A stretch of DNA of 64,000 nt from Caloramator proteoclasticus DSM 10124 (GTDB taxonomy: Bacteria > Bacillota > Clostridia > Clostridiales > Caloramatoraceae). Location: NCBI RefSeq assembly GCF_900129265.1, contig NZ_FQVG01000005.1:1-64000 (forward strand), in the 5' to 3' direction. Shown piece after piece: positions 25,130-33,693 of the stretch (the first letter of the stretch is position 1; every line of letters starts with the position of its first letter). The translations under genes and the position numbers were made by a program. A model generated the notes under the pieces. The model ran no database searches, had not been told where the DNA came from, and worked only from the letters and a program-made list of their open reading frames with translations.

Positions 25130-25705
25130 ATGGTTCTAATAGTAGATAACTATGATTCATTTACATATAATCTATATCATTATTTTTTAATATTAGGAGA
25201 GAAGACTATAGTTAAATCAAGGGATGAGATAAGCATTGACGATATTGAAAAGCTAAATCCCGATTATATTGTTTTATCACCAGGGCCAGGGCGACCAGAT
25301 GAGTCTATTTTATCTTTAGAAATACTTGAAAAATACAAGGGAAGGATACCAATACTTGGAGTATGTCTTGGGCATCAGTGCATAGGACACTTCTTTGGTG
25401 CAGAGGTTGTGAAGGGAAAAAGCCCTGTTCACGGAAAGGTTCATAAGGTATTTCACGAAGGGAAGGGTGTTTTTAAGGGGTTAAAGAGTCCCTTAAATGT
25501 AACAAGGTATCATTCTTTAGTGATAGATGAAGCTACTTTGCCTAACTGCCTTGAGGTTACTGCAAGAACTATAGAGGGAGAAATAATGGGGATAAGACAC
25601 AAGGAATTTGATATAGAGGGAGTACAGTTTCATCCTGAAGCAATTTTAACAGAAAATGGTCTTGAAATGCTTCAAAACTTCCTAAGGAGGAGCAGAAATG
25701 ATTAG
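25130..25705 (+). CDS. pabA: Glutamine amidotransferase subunit PabA (possibly shared with anthranilate synthase)
   Basis: A 191-residue class I amidotransferase: start VLIVDNYDSFTYNLYHY, oxyanion motif LSPGPGRPDES, the catalytic Cys in LGVCLGHQCIG (~78) and the His/Glu pair in VQFHPEAIL. It supplies ammonia to the chorismate enzyme next door. The sequence cannot separate PabA from TrpG; the neighbours pabB and pabC favour folate synthesis. Overlaps pabB by 8 bp. Confidence 0.88.
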   Translation: MVLIVDNYDSFTYNLYHYFLILGEKTIVKSRDEISIDDIEKLNPDYIVLSPGPGRPDESILSLEILEKYKGRIPILGVCLGHQCIGHFFGAEVVKGKSPVHGKVHKVFHEGKGVFKGLKSPLNVTRYHSLVIDEATLPNCLEVTARTIEGEIMGIRHKEFDIEGVQFHPEAILTENGLEMLQNFLRRSRND

Positions 25706-27026
25706 ATTAGACTATAAGTTAGACGTTTTTAAGCTCTATAATTTGCTCATAGATTTTAAGCCACAGCTTTTAGAAAGTAGCTATATGGTTAAGGATACTG
25801 GAGATTATTCTATTTTGTGCTTTAAGCCAAAATATAGTATAAGCTATTTAGATGGGAAAACATCTGTTAATTATGGGGACAGAGTTGAAATAATTAAGGA
25901 GCCACCTTTAAAGGTTTTAGATGAATATATTAAAAAAAGTAAAGAACTTAATACAGGTCTGATTTTTGATGGAGGATTTGTTGGATATCTTTCCTATGAC
26001 TTTGGTGAAGAGATTATGGGGATAAAGGGTAAGAACAACTCTCCTATAAAAATACCAAGCATCTACTTTGAGTATTTTGAGGACTATATAGTTGTAGATA
26101 ACAGAAATAATCTTACATATGTAGTTACAGACGATGAGGAGATTATAAATAGAATTAAAACTACTGATTATGTAGAGACTATAGATGATATTGACATAAA
26201 TTTAAAATCTAACTTTGAATTTGAGGAATACTGTAGGGCAGTTGAAGGGGTTAGGGAGTATATAAGGTGTGGTGATGTATATCAGGTAAATATTTCACAG
26301 CAGTTTTATGGAAGAGGTAAATTAAACCCAATACATATCTATTCTAAATTTCGAAGGGCAAACTATGGCCCCTATAATGCGTTAATAAGAGTAGAGGATA
26401 AATACATACTCTCAACTTCACCAGAGCAGTTTTTAAGAAAAAGAGGAGATACAATAACTACAAGGCCAATAAAGGGGACGGTTAAGAAGGTTGAGGATAA
26501 AGAAGAAAACGAAAGTTTAAAAAGGGAGCTTTATGAAAGTGAAAAATGTCGTTCGGAATTATTAATGATTATAGATTTAGAAAGAAATGATTTATCAAAG
26601 ATATGCATACCTGGGACAGTAAAGGTTGAAAGCCTATTTGATGTAGAGGAATATTCAACTGTTAACCACCTTGTTTCAACTATACAAGGAAAATTGTTAA
26701 AGAATGTTGGGTTTAAAGAGATAATAGAGGCTATGTTTCCAGGAGGTTCTATAACAGGTGCTCCAAAGCTTAGGTCTATGGAGGTTATAAATGAAATTGA
26801 AAAGGTAAATAGAGGAATATATACAGGTTGTATAGGCTACATTTCAAACAATGGTAATATGGACTTTAATATAGCAATAAGAACAGCCGTTATGGATAAA
26901 GAAAATATAATATACAATGTAGGTGGAGGAATTGTATGGGATTCTAACCCTCAAGATGAATATGAAGAAACACTCCATAAGGGAAGGGCTATTTACAATT
27001 CCCTTGTTAAAGGAGGAAAAAGATGA
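25698..27026 (+). CDS. pabB: Aminodeoxychorismate synthase component I PabB
   Basis: A 442-residue chorismate-binding enzyme. The C-terminal domain has TRPIKGTVKKVED (the Lys of PIKGT is the PabB-type nucleophile; anthranilate synthases have PIAGT), LLMIDLERNDLSKICIPGT, and FPGGSITGAPKLRSME. The Lys supports PabB over TrpE. It makes 4-amino-4-deoxychorismate. Tight overlaps with pabA and pabC indicate one operon. Confidence 0.92.
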   Translation: MIRLDYKLDVFKLYNLLIDFKPQLLESSYMVKDTGDYSILCFKPKYSISYLDGKTSVNYGDRVEIIKEPPLKVLDEYIKKSKELNTGLIFDGGFVGYLSYDFGEEIMGIKGKNNSPIKIPSIYFEYFEDYIVVDNRNNLTYVVTDDEEIINRIKTTDYVETIDDIDINLKSNFEFEEYCRAVEGVREYIRCGDVYQVNISQQFYGRGKLNPIHIYSKFRRANYGPYNALIRVEDKYILSTSPEQFLRKRGDTITTRPIKGTVKKVEDKEENESLKRELYESEKCRSELLMIIDLERNDLSKICIPGTVKVESLFDVEEYSTVNHLVSTIQGKLLKNVGFKEIIEAMFPGGSITGAPKLRSMEVINEIEKVNRGIYTGCIGYISNNGNMDFNIAIRTAVMDKENIIYNVGGGIVWDSNPQDEYEETLHKGRAIYNSLVKGGKR

Positions 27027-27784
27027 TTGATTTGTTTGATAGGGGAGTAGCCTTTGGGCTTACTCCTTTTGAAACATTATTTGCATATAAGGGAGAAGTC
27101 CTTTTTTTAGATGAACACTACAAAAGGCTTAAAAGAAGCTTAAAAATACTTGGGATAGATAACAACTTAACCTTTGAAAAGTTTAAAGAAGATGTACTAA
27201 ATTCAATTAAAGGTATAAATAATCCTGTTGCAATTAAGATTATATATATAGACGATAAGCTAAATATAAAATTAAGAACTCCCTCATACACTAAAGAACA
27301 CTATGATAGAGGGCTTAAGCTTGCAATTTCAAGGGAGAGAAGGCCTAAAAGCATTTTAAACTATATAAAAACCTTTAATTATGGGCAAAACTACATTGAG
27401 GATTTAAGGGCAAAAAATAAAGGATATGACTCCTGCATATTTTTAGACCACAGGGGATTTATAAGTGAGGCAGCCTATGGAAACCTATTTTTTATAAAGG
27501 ATAGAGTAATCTATACTCCAAGTATAACCTGTTCAATACTACCTGGAATTATAAGAAAAAAATTAATAGAGCATCTCAAATCAAAGGTGGTAGAAGTGGT
27601 AAAAACTAATATTACCTTAGATGAGCTTGAAAATTTCGATTCAGCCTTTTTTACAAACAGTGTTGCAGGAGTGCTTCCTGTATCAAAAATTGGAAACACC
27701 TCCTTTTCAAAAAGTGCCACCCAGGTGAAATGTGAAATTATTCAATTTATGGAAAGATATTTCTCTTGTTGGTTAGGTCATTAA
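27023..27784 (+). CDS. pabC: Aminodeoxychorismate lyase PabC, C-terminus derived from a repeat
   Basis: A 253-residue class IV PLP enzyme releasing pyruvate from aminodeoxychorismate to give p-aminobenzoate. Family features seen: start DRGVAFGLTPFETL, catalytic Lys in YIKTFNYGQNY (~115), and FISEAAYGNLFFIKD. The last ~24 residues (KSATQVKCEIIQFMERY...) are encoded by a dispersed repeat (27709-27743) rather than conserved sequence, so an insertion has replaced the original end. Class IV enzymes often tolerate this because their active site is complete before it. The start overlaps pabB by 4 bp. Confidence 0.85.
   Translation: MIDLFDRGVAFGLTPFETLFAYKGEVLFLDEHYKRLKRSLKILGIDNNLTFEKFKEDVLNSIKGINNPVAIKIIYIDDKLNIKLRTPSYTKEHYDRGLKLAISRERRPKSILNYIKTFNYGQNYIEDLRAKNKGYDSCIFLDHRGFISEAAYGNLFFIKDRVIYTPSITCSILPGIIRKKLIEHLKSKVVEVVKTNITLDELENFDSAFFTNSVAGVLPVSKIGNTSFSKSATQVKCEIIQFMERYFSCWLGH
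27709..27743 (+). repeat. Dispersed repeat (GTGCCACCC family), copy 1, inside pabC
   Basis: AGTGCCACCCAGGTGAAATG plus the next ~12 bases match copies at 28291, 28343 (inverted), 59331 and 59718 (inverted). Here only one end is present and it is translated. Confidence 0.75.
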
Positions 27785-27841
27785 TAATGTATTGTAGATA
27801 AAAGATAAATTATTTTTCAGAAAATTTTATAAAAACATTAC

Positions 27842-27869
27842 TTGTAATATTAATAATAAATGATATAAT
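27842..27869 (+). promoter_or_regulatory. Promoter of the superoxide reductase gene
   Basis: TTGTAA (27842-27847), 16-bp spacer, TATAAT (27864-27869), 42 bp before the start codon. Confidence 0.65.
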
Positions 27870-27910
27870 ATTATTAATAGAAAATAATTATCCTTTAAGG
27901 AGGGGTTAAA

Positions 27911-28291
27911 ATGACTGAGGTTAGGCAAGTTTATAAATGTGAAATATGTGGGAATATTGTAGAGGTTCTTCATAAGGGGGCAGGTACTTTAGTTTGCTGT
28001 AATAAACCAATGACACTTAGAGAGGAAAATACAGTAGACGCATCAAAGGAAAAACACGTGCCTGTTGTAGAACTTGTGGATGGTGGAGTTCTTGTTAAGG
28101 TTGGAAGTGTAGAACACCCAATGGAGGAAAAACACTATATTGAATGGATAGAAGTACACACTAAGGATAAGGTATATAGAAGGTTTTTAAACCCAGGGGA
28201 TAAGCCAGAGGCGTTCTTCAAACTAAATGATGGAGAAGAAGTTTTATTTGCAAGAGAATACTGCAACCTCCACGGACTTTGGAAGGCATAA
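27911..28291 (+). CDS. dfx: Desulfoferrodoxin (superoxide reductase, two-iron type)
   Basis: A 126-residue cytosolic protein. The N-terminal desulforedoxin domain has CEICGNIVE and VCCNKPM (four Cys for Fe centre I). The C-terminal superoxide reductase site has the His in [22 protein letters not shown] and the Cys/His in EYCNLHGLW, ligands of the Fe(His)4Cys centre II; the Glu in EKH is typical. It reduces superoxide to peroxide without making oxygen, an anaerobe defence. AAGGAGGGG precedes ATG 27911. Single-gene unit. Confidence 0.95.
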   Translation: MTEVRQVYKCEICGNIVEVLHKGAGTLVCCNKPMTLREENTVDASKEKHVPVVELVDGGVLVKVGSVEHPMEEKHYIEWIEVHTKDKVYRRFLNPGDKPEAFFKLNDGEEVLFAREYCNLHGLWKA

Positions 28292-28361
28292 AAAAGTGCC
28301 ACCCAGGTGATTTATTGTGGTATAAATAGGAAATGTCACAATTCACCTGGGTGGCACTTTT
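28291..28361. repeat. Dispersed repeat (GTGCCACCC family), copy 2, short hairpin form acting as terminator
   Basis: AAAAAGTGCCACCCAGGTGA (28291-28310) and its inverse ending at 28361 enclose ~32 bp. The perfect arms with flanking A- and T-runs make a strong bidirectional terminator between dfx and the convergent transporter gene, whose stop codon it touches. It looks like a minimal version of the 59331-59744 element. Confidence 0.75.
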
Positions 28362-29313
28362 ATTTGAACACCCTATTTGCAAAATATTTTCCAAACCAAG
28401 ATGCACTTTGAACTTGCAGGATAAACGCAAGTGTTACAATAAGTGCAGCCTTTGAACCAAAGCTTGATGCAGCAATTCCAAGTGCTAAGGACAGATTACG
28501 CATAACTGTACTGTAAACAAGTGCTATTGCATCTTCTCTGTTTAAAAAGATTTTTCCTATAATTGTGCTTATAGTATAGTTTAATAAATAGAATACAGTA
28601 AGAACAACTAATGACCATAGAATTAAATCAGGCTTTGAAATAATAACCTTAGATTTCATTCCAATGCTTATAAACACTATTCCAAGAAGGAACCATATAC
28701 TTATAGCTGGTAGTATAGGTTTTATTTTTTTGTTGTACTCCTCAACTGAATACTTCTTAAGAAGCAATTTATAAGTTATTGTACCTAATATTAATGGTAT
28801 TACAACAACTTGAATTATTGTAATAAACGTTTTTACAATATCAATAGGTATATACTTTCCAACCATAAGAAGTAAATACCAAGGTGCAACAAGGGAACCG
28901 ATAAACAAGCTAAGTGCAGTTATTTTAACCGCAGCCGACACATTTCCCTTATTTAACATTGTCCAAGAAATAGTCATACCACTTGTAGGTAATAGTGATG
29001 CTATCGCAAGTCCTGCAAACATATCCATATTGTCCTTAAATAATGTAATTCCAATTAAGTAGGCTATAACAGGTATAATTAAAAAGTTTATAAGTAAAGA
29101 TAAAAGAACTAATTTTGAATGGGACAAATCAAAGGCACTTTTGTAATTAAATCCAATCATAGTTGGATAAATCATAAATACAGTAAATATCAGGATATAG
29201 CTTTTCATAAAATTCAAATCGAATTTAAGCCCTGTTAAAAATCCAAGTAATAAAACAAGGGGTATAACCTTAACAAGATTTTTTGATGGATAGTAAAATA
29301 TCTTTTTTATCAT
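28360..29313 (-). CDS. Bile acid:sodium symporter / ACR3-like family transporter
   Basis: A 317-residue membrane protein with about nine or ten spans, in the BASS superfamily; the segment LLPTSGMTISWTMLNKGNVSAAVKI matches the discontinuous helix region of BASS/ACR3 proteins. Substrates in the family range from bile acids and organic anions to arsenite (ACR3); the specific one cannot be deduced. ATG 29313 is chosen behind GAAGGGAGG; an in-frame TTG lies 27 bp upstream. Divergent from an ArsR regulator, which by analogy with ars loci may control it. Confidence 0.75.
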   Translation of the reverse strand: MIKKIFYYPSKNLVKVIPLVLLLGFLTGLKFDLNFMKSYILIFTVFMIYPTMIGFNYKSAFDLSHSKLVLLSLLINFLIIPVIAYLIGITLFKDNMDMFAGLAIASLLPTSGMTISWTMLNKGNVSAAVKITALSLFIGSLVAPWYLLLMVGKYIPIDIVKTFITIIQVVVIPLILGTITYKLLLKKYSVEEYNKKIKPILPAISIWFLLGIVFISIGMKSKVIISKPDLILWSLVVLTVFYLLNYTISTIIGKIFLNREDAIALVYSTVMRNLSLALGIAASSFGSKAALIVTLAFILQVQSASWFGKYFANRVFK

Positions 29314-29566
29314 TCCAATTCCTCCCTTCAACAAATTCAATTATATTTATATGTGGAGATTTTCTCAAATACCATATAGGGGTATGTGTAGTTGGTTATT
29401 AAGGATTTTCTTTAAATATCTTACCCAATTTAATTAAATCATATGATTTTATAGCATATGCCTAAAACCTGTTACTTATTGTTAAAAAAATAATTAAATT
29501 GAAATAACAAGCATAATATTGTAATATTATAATATAAAGATGCTTAAAGGGGGTATAGGTATAGAC
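29314..29566. other. Divergent promoter region between transporter and ArsR regulator
   Basis: About 250 bp, strongly AT-rich. On the plus strand TTGAAA near 29500 and TATAAT near 29525 could drive the regulator; palindromic AT stretches (AATATTGTAATATTATAATAT) are plausible ArsR operators. No other element seen. Confidence 0.4.
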
Positions 29567-29836
29567 GTGAGTAAGAAGATTCAAAAATTAGCAGATAAGT
29601 TTAAAGTTCTATCAAATCCAATTAGAATTTCAATATTACTGTGCCTATTAAATGGACAATCTAATGTTACTAAGATTCAAGACTGCTTAAGCATACCTCA
29701 ATCAACCGTATCAAAGCATTTAGGTATCTTAAAAAATGCAGGTGTAATTGAGGGAGAGAGAAATGGACTTGAGGTAATATACAGCATAGTCGATGATGGT
29801 GTAAAGAATATGATTCTTTCCCTAATAGAGGAGTAA
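29567..29836 (+). CDS. ArsR-family winged-helix regulator
   Basis: An 89-residue HTH regulator: DKFKVLSNPIRISILLCLLNG at the start and recognition helix IPQSTVSKHLGILKNAGVI. Cys at ISILLC and IQDC (15 residues apart) could be metal or redox sensors, though they are not the classical CxC motif. The GTG at 29567 is preferred since AAAGGGGG lies upstream, although a bit far; ATG 29540 would be almost leaderless. It lies only 22 bp before the mrpE-like gene, so it may be the first gene of the Mbx operon as well as facing the divergent transporter. Confidence 0.8.
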   Translation: MSKKIQKLADKFKVLSNPIRISILLCLLNGQSNVTKIQDCLSIPQSTVSKHLGILKNAGVIEGERNGLEVIYSIVDDGVKNMILSLIEE

Positions 29837-29858
29837 GTTAATTTTGGAGGTGAGCCTA

Positions 29859-30332
29859 TTGAATAATTTTATTTTTACTTTCCTTTCACTTTTTTTAATA
29901 TGGTCTGCACTAAGCTATCCACTTACAAATCAAGAAATAATTTTTGGTTTAATTTTATCCTTATTCATCTCAATTTTAACTCAATACTATAACCAAAGGA
30001 GTAAGAGTTTTAAAATAAAATCCCTCTATCATTTAATTAAATATTTCATTGTATTTTTAATTGAATTAGTTAAGGCAAATTTTAATATGGCAAGGATAGT
30101 AATAACTCCTTCACTTCCTATTTCACCAAAGATTTATGAGGTAAAAACAGAACTAAAATCAAATATTGCAAAGGCCCTTCTTGCAAATTCAATAACATTA
30201 ACTCCAGGTACCATTTCAGTTGATTTAGAGGATGACACAATATATATACACGTTGTTGAAGGTACAAAGGTTGATGATGTAGAGGGGCTAAAGGGACCCT
30301 TTGAAAAAATATTGAAGGAGGCATTTGAATAA
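29859..30332 (+). CDS. MrpE/MbhA-like subunit of an Mbx-type complex
   Basis: A 157-residue membrane protein: two N-terminal hydrophobic segments, LIKYFIVFLIELVKANFNMARIV, then a soluble end with ANSITLTPGTISVDLEDDTIYIHVVEG, the MrpE hallmark. TTG 29859 is used since GGAGGTG precedes it by 6 nt. It is the first of thirteen tightly packed genes whose order equals archaeal mbxABCDFGHH'MJKLN; in that scheme this is subunit A, part of the sodium/proton antiporter half. Confidence 0.85.
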   Translation: MNNFIFTFLSLFLIWSALSYPLTNQEIIFGLILSLFISILTQYYNQRSKSFKIKSLYHLIKYFIVFLIELVKANFNMARIVITPSLPISPKIYEVKTELKSNIAKALLANSITLTPGTISVDLEDDTIYIHVVEGTKVDDVEGLKGPFEKILKEAFE

Positions 30333-30580
30333 TGTTTTATGTAACAATAGCACTTATTGTATTAGGAATGCTCCTTAGCATAATTAGATTAGTAAAAGGA
30401 GATTCAATAGAAAGCAGAGTTGTTGCTATAGACGTTTTAACAACTATAACATCAAGTTTAATTATTGTATTTGCCTTTATATCAGATAATATGCTTCTTT
30501 TAGATGTTGCTCTTGTTTATGGTCTTTTATCCTTTGTTGGTGTTGTAGCGGTAGCACGTTATTTAGAGGGAGGAATTTAA
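30332..30580 (+). CDS. MrpF/MbhB-like subunit
   Basis: An 82-residue protein with three membrane spans (ALIVLGMLLSIIRLV; VAIDVLTTITSSLIIVFAF; DVALVYGLLSFVGVVAVARYL). The Asp in the middle span (VAIDVLT) is conserved in MrpF and important for sodium transport in studied Mrp systems. It starts at the stop codon of the preceding gene. Confidence 0.85.
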   Translation: MFYVTIALIVLGMLLSIIRLVKGDSIESRVVAIDVLTTITSSLIIVFAFISDNMLLLDVALVYGLLSFVGVVAVARYLEGGI

Positions 30581-30581
30581 T

Positions 30582-30905
30582 ATGCATTACGTTGGTTGGT
30601 TCTTTGTATTAGTTGGAGCAACATTTTCATTTCTTGCAGGCCTTGGAATATTTAGAATGCCGGATGTACTTAATCAGTCACAGGCTGGAACCAAGGCTTC
30701 AACGCTTGGGATATTAGCATTACTTGTAGGATTTTCCTTTATAAACCCTAATGTTTCCCCAAAGCTTATTTTAATGGCACTATTTTTCCTATTCTCATCT
30801 CCTATTGCATCCCACACGATATGTAAGGCGGCACTTAGGAGAAATAAAGCGAAGCTTATATTAGATTCAAATCCTCTTTTAAAGGAGGGAGAAGCAAATG
30901 AATAA
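30582..30905 (+). CDS. MrpG/MbhC-like subunit
   Basis: A 107-residue membrane protein with three spans; GWFFVLVGATFSFLAGLGIFRMPDVLNQSQAGTKA is cut here as the MrpG signature (GIFRMPDVL). It ends 8 bp inside the next gene. Antiporter module of the Mbx-type complex. Confidence 0.85.
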   Translation: MHYVGWFFVLVGATFSFLAGLGIFRMPDVLNQSQAGTKASTLGILALLVGFSFINPNVSPKLILMALFFLFSSPIASHTICKAALRRNKAKLILDSNPLLKEGEANE

Positions 30906-31143
30906 TCTTGCAATATTTATAGCTTTAATTATGTTTTTAGGAGCAGTATGGACAGTTTTGACAGAGGATGTTTTTAAGGCAATTGTTATTTTTGGCATAG
31001 TATCCCTTATGTCTTCTGTTATGTTCCTATTAATGCAGGCACCAGATGTTGCCATAACTGAAGCTGCAATTGGTTCAGGTATAACAACAGCATTATTTAT
31101 ATTCACATATAAGAAAATGGAGGAAAGAAAAGATGAAAGATGA
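30898..31143 (+). CDS. MbhD-like subunit (DUF4040, MrpA C-terminal-like)
   Basis: An 81-residue protein with three spans and the motif MQAPDVAITEAAIGSGITTALF, found in the C-terminal part of MrpA and in MbhD; the acidic residues lie within the membrane and are thought to be part of the ion path. AAGGAGGGAG precedes ATG 30898. Confidence 0.85.
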   Translation: MNNLAIFIALIMFLGAVWTVLTEDVFKAIVIFGIVSLMSSVMFLLMQAPDVAITEAAIGSGITTALFIFTYKKMEERKDER

Positions 31144-31876
31144 AAAGTCTTTGTTTATAAATATAGTTGCCCTTTTGATTCTTTCATTTATGGCCTTTTA
31201 TATCTATAAGGTTTCAATAGATACAGGAGAAGGAATAAAGATTACTGACAATATTACTCCAAAGATGAGGGTTGCAGACAGGTTCTTAAAAAAGAATGTG
31301 TTAGATGAAAATAGCACCTATAATTTTTCTCAAACTGCAGAGGATACATCTGCAAATATAGTTACATCAATTGTTGTAGATTATAGATTATTTGATACAA
31401 CATTAGAGGTTATAGTTCTATTTGTAACTATATTAGGATTTGGTTTTGTTATACCAAAGGATAGAAGAAGAATCTTGAAGCCTTCTGTAATTCTTTATAG
31501 ATGGTCACCAATACTTATGATTTTAATGCTTATGATTGGTGGATATATGTTTATAAATGGGCATCTATCACCAGGAGGAGGCTTCCCAGCAGGTGCCATT
31601 ATATCAACAGCAGTATTGATAGGAGTTTTAGCTGGTAGAAAGACTGTAAACCATAAAACTCTAAAGGTAGTTGAAGCAATTGCAGGTATATCAATATTTG
31701 GTATAGGAATAGCATCCTTCATTATAAAGGGTGTATTCTTCCAAAACTTTTTAACAGGTGATAAAATAGGGGATTTATTCTCGGGTGGTTTAATACCTGT
31801 ATTTTATGCTCTTATAGCTTTTAAAGTTGCAGCGGAACTTTCAAATATTTATTTTGAATTTTATGAGGAGTGTTGA
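31133..31876 (+). CDS. MbhE/MbhF-like subunit (MrpB domain)
   Basis: A 247-residue fused protein. The N-terminal ~110 residues resemble MbhE, including NIVTSIVVDYRLFDTTLEV; the remainder is an MrpB/MnhB domain with NGHLSPGGGFPAGAII near residue 143 and FSGGLIPVFYALIAFKVA. The fusion corresponds to MbxF in Pyrococcus. Overlaps both neighbours. Confidence 0.83.
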   Translation: MKDEKSLFINIVALLILSFMAFYIYKVSIDTGEGIKITDNITPKMRVADRFLKKNVLDENSTYNFSQTAEDTSANIVTSIVVDYRLFDTTLEVIVLFVTILGFGFVIPKDRRRILKPSVILYRWSPILMILMLMIGGYMFINGHLSPGGGFPAGAIISTAVLIGVLAGRKTVNHKTLKVVEAIAGISIFGIGIASFIIKGVFFQNFLTGDKIGDLFSGGLIPVFYALIAFKVAAELSNIYFEFYEEC

Positions 31877-32238
31877 TTATGACAAAAATTTTTATATTAT
31901 CTTCACTTTCCCTTGTGTTTGTTGGTCTATATGGAGTTTTAACAAGAAAGAACATAGTTAAAATACTAATAGCACTTAACATAATAGAAACAGGAATCAA
32001 TATGCTCTTAGTAGCCTTTGGGTATGTTGAAGGAGGAATTACACCAATACTACAATCAGATTTAAGCATTGCGAATTTAGATAAAATGGTTGACCCTGTT
32101 CCACAGGCACTGGTTTTGACATCAATAGTAATAGGCCTTGGAACAACAGCCTTTGCTCTATCGCTTGCAATGAGATACAAAGATACACACAACTCAATTT
32201 CAATTAGAGCAACAGATGAAGAGGGGGTAAATGTATGA
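31870..32238 (+). CDS. MrpC/NuoK-like subunit
   Basis: A 122-residue protein with three spans; GVLTRKNIVKILIALNIIETG and the end DPVPQALVLTSIVIGLGTTA are MrpC/MnhC hallmarks, with the conserved membrane Glu in NIIETGINM. Corresponds to MbxG. Overlaps the following mrpD-like gene by 4 bp. Confidence 0.88.
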   Translation: MLIMTKIFILSSLSLVFVGLYGVLTRKNIVKILIALNIIETGINMLLVAFGYVEGGITPILQSDLSIANLDKMVDPVPQALVLTSIVIGLGTTAFALSLAMRYKDTHNSISIRATDEEGVNV

Positions 32239-33683
32239 ATAGCATAGTGTTTTTAGTAGTAATCCCTCTAATTGCAGCATTTTTATCCCTTTTCTTAGGA
32301 AACTTAAATAAGATTACAATGTATATCGTTACATTGTTTAACTTGATATTTTCAATATCAGTTTTTATGAGTGGAAAGATTCCTTTTAATGTTGCAATAG
32401 GAGGATGGAAGGCACCCTTTGGAATAAACTTTGTTGTAACTGACATTACAATTTACTTTTTACTTCTTGTAAATATAGCAGCCCTAATGTCTATAACTAT
32501 GGTTAAGGATATAAAGGAATATCAATTCTATTCCTTCTACTTTGTACTTTTAGCTGCTACAAATGGTATGGTTTTAACTGGTGATATGTTTAACTTCTAC
32601 CTATTTACAGAGTTATCAACGTTTGCAATTGCAGGACTTGTTGCCTATAAAAGAGACAGGCTATCAACAGGTGCAGCACTTAAATTTTTAATTTTATCAT
32701 CAACAGCTTCATTGTTTAGCCTATCTTCCATTGGGCTTATTTATAAAACCTTAGGAACACTAAATTTTGCTGATATTGCTTTAAAACTTACTAAACTAAA
32801 CCAAGCATCCTATAATTTAATTTTAATTTTATTTTTAGCAAGTATGCTTGTAGAACTTAAAATATTCCCATTTAATCTATGGGTTGTTAAGTCTTATGAG
32901 GGTTCAATTACTTCAGTAAATATGTTTACACACGGAATGCTTGGAACAGCAGGAATATACGGTGCTATAAGAATTCTTTTAATAGTATTTCCAAATATGT
33001 ATAACACTAATATCTCAAAGGTATTAGTTATACTTTCAGTATTTACAGTTTTAATAGGCGAAATAGGAGCACTTAAGGAAAAGAATCTTGTTAAGGTACT
33101 TGCCTTTTCTTCTATGGCTCAAATGGGAATATTTATGTTTGGTATAGCCTTAGGCAGCTTTGAGTCAATTAAGGGTTCTTTATATATAGTAGTTTCAAAT
33201 TATCTTGCAAAATTAGTAATGTTTATAGTTACAAAGCAATATTCAAGGGCTGTAGATAGTAAAAATTATATTGATATGAAGGGCCTTGGAAGGAAATACC
33301 CAATACTTGCAATTTCATTTACAATAGCAGCCTTAAGCCTAATGGGAATGCCCTTCTTTGCAGGTTTTTGGGGAAAGTTTTCAATAGTTATAAGTGCACT
33401 ATCATTAGATAGATTATCTACTTTAGGTATAGCGATTATATTAATTGCATCAGTTATTGAGGGAGTGTACTACCTAAGAATTTCACACACATTCTTTGTA
33501 GAGAAGGATGTGAATAGTGTGAATATTTCAAGGGTTTACTCCATAATTCCTTTTGCTTTAGCCCTATTAATTTTGGTTGTAGGTATATACCCAAATTCAA
33601 TTGAACAGATGCTATTTAACGTAATTGATGAAATAAAGAATGCACCAAATAAGTATATAAACATAATTTTATCATTGAAGTGA
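32235..33683 (+). CDS. MrpD/NuoN-like proton-channel subunit
   Basis: A 482-residue antiporter-like protein with about 14 spans. The Glu in FYLFTELSTFAIAGL and the Lys in LVELKIFPFNLWVVKSYEG match the TM5 Glu and TM7 Lys of complex I antiporter subunits; LAFSSMAQMGIFMFG holds the third element. It is the first of two large antiporter-like subunits (MbxH). Confidence 0.9.
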   Translation: MNSIVFLVVIPLIAAFLSLFLGNLNKITMYIVTLFNLIFSISVFMSGKIPFNVAIGGWKAPFGINFVVTDITIYFLLLVNIAALMSITMVKDIKEYQFYSFYFVLLAATNGMVLTGDMFNFYLFTELSTFAIAGLVAYKRDRLSTGAALKFLILSSTASLFSLSSIGLIYKTLGTLNFADIALKLTKLNQASYNLILILFLASMLVELKIFPFNLWVVKSYEGSITSVNMFTHGMLGTAGIYGAIRILLIVFPNMYNTNISKVLVILSVFTVLIGEIGALKEKNLVKVLAFSSMAQMGIFMFGIALGSFESIKGSLYIVVSNYLAKLVMFIVTKQYSRAVDSKNYIDMKGLGRKYPILAISFTIAALSLMGMPFFAGFWGKFSIVISALSLDRLSTLGIAIILIASVIEGVYYLRISHTFFVEKDVNSVNISRVYSIIPFALALLILVVGIYPNSIEQMLFNVIDEIKNAPNKYINIILSLK

Positions 33684-33693
33684 GGTAGAGAAT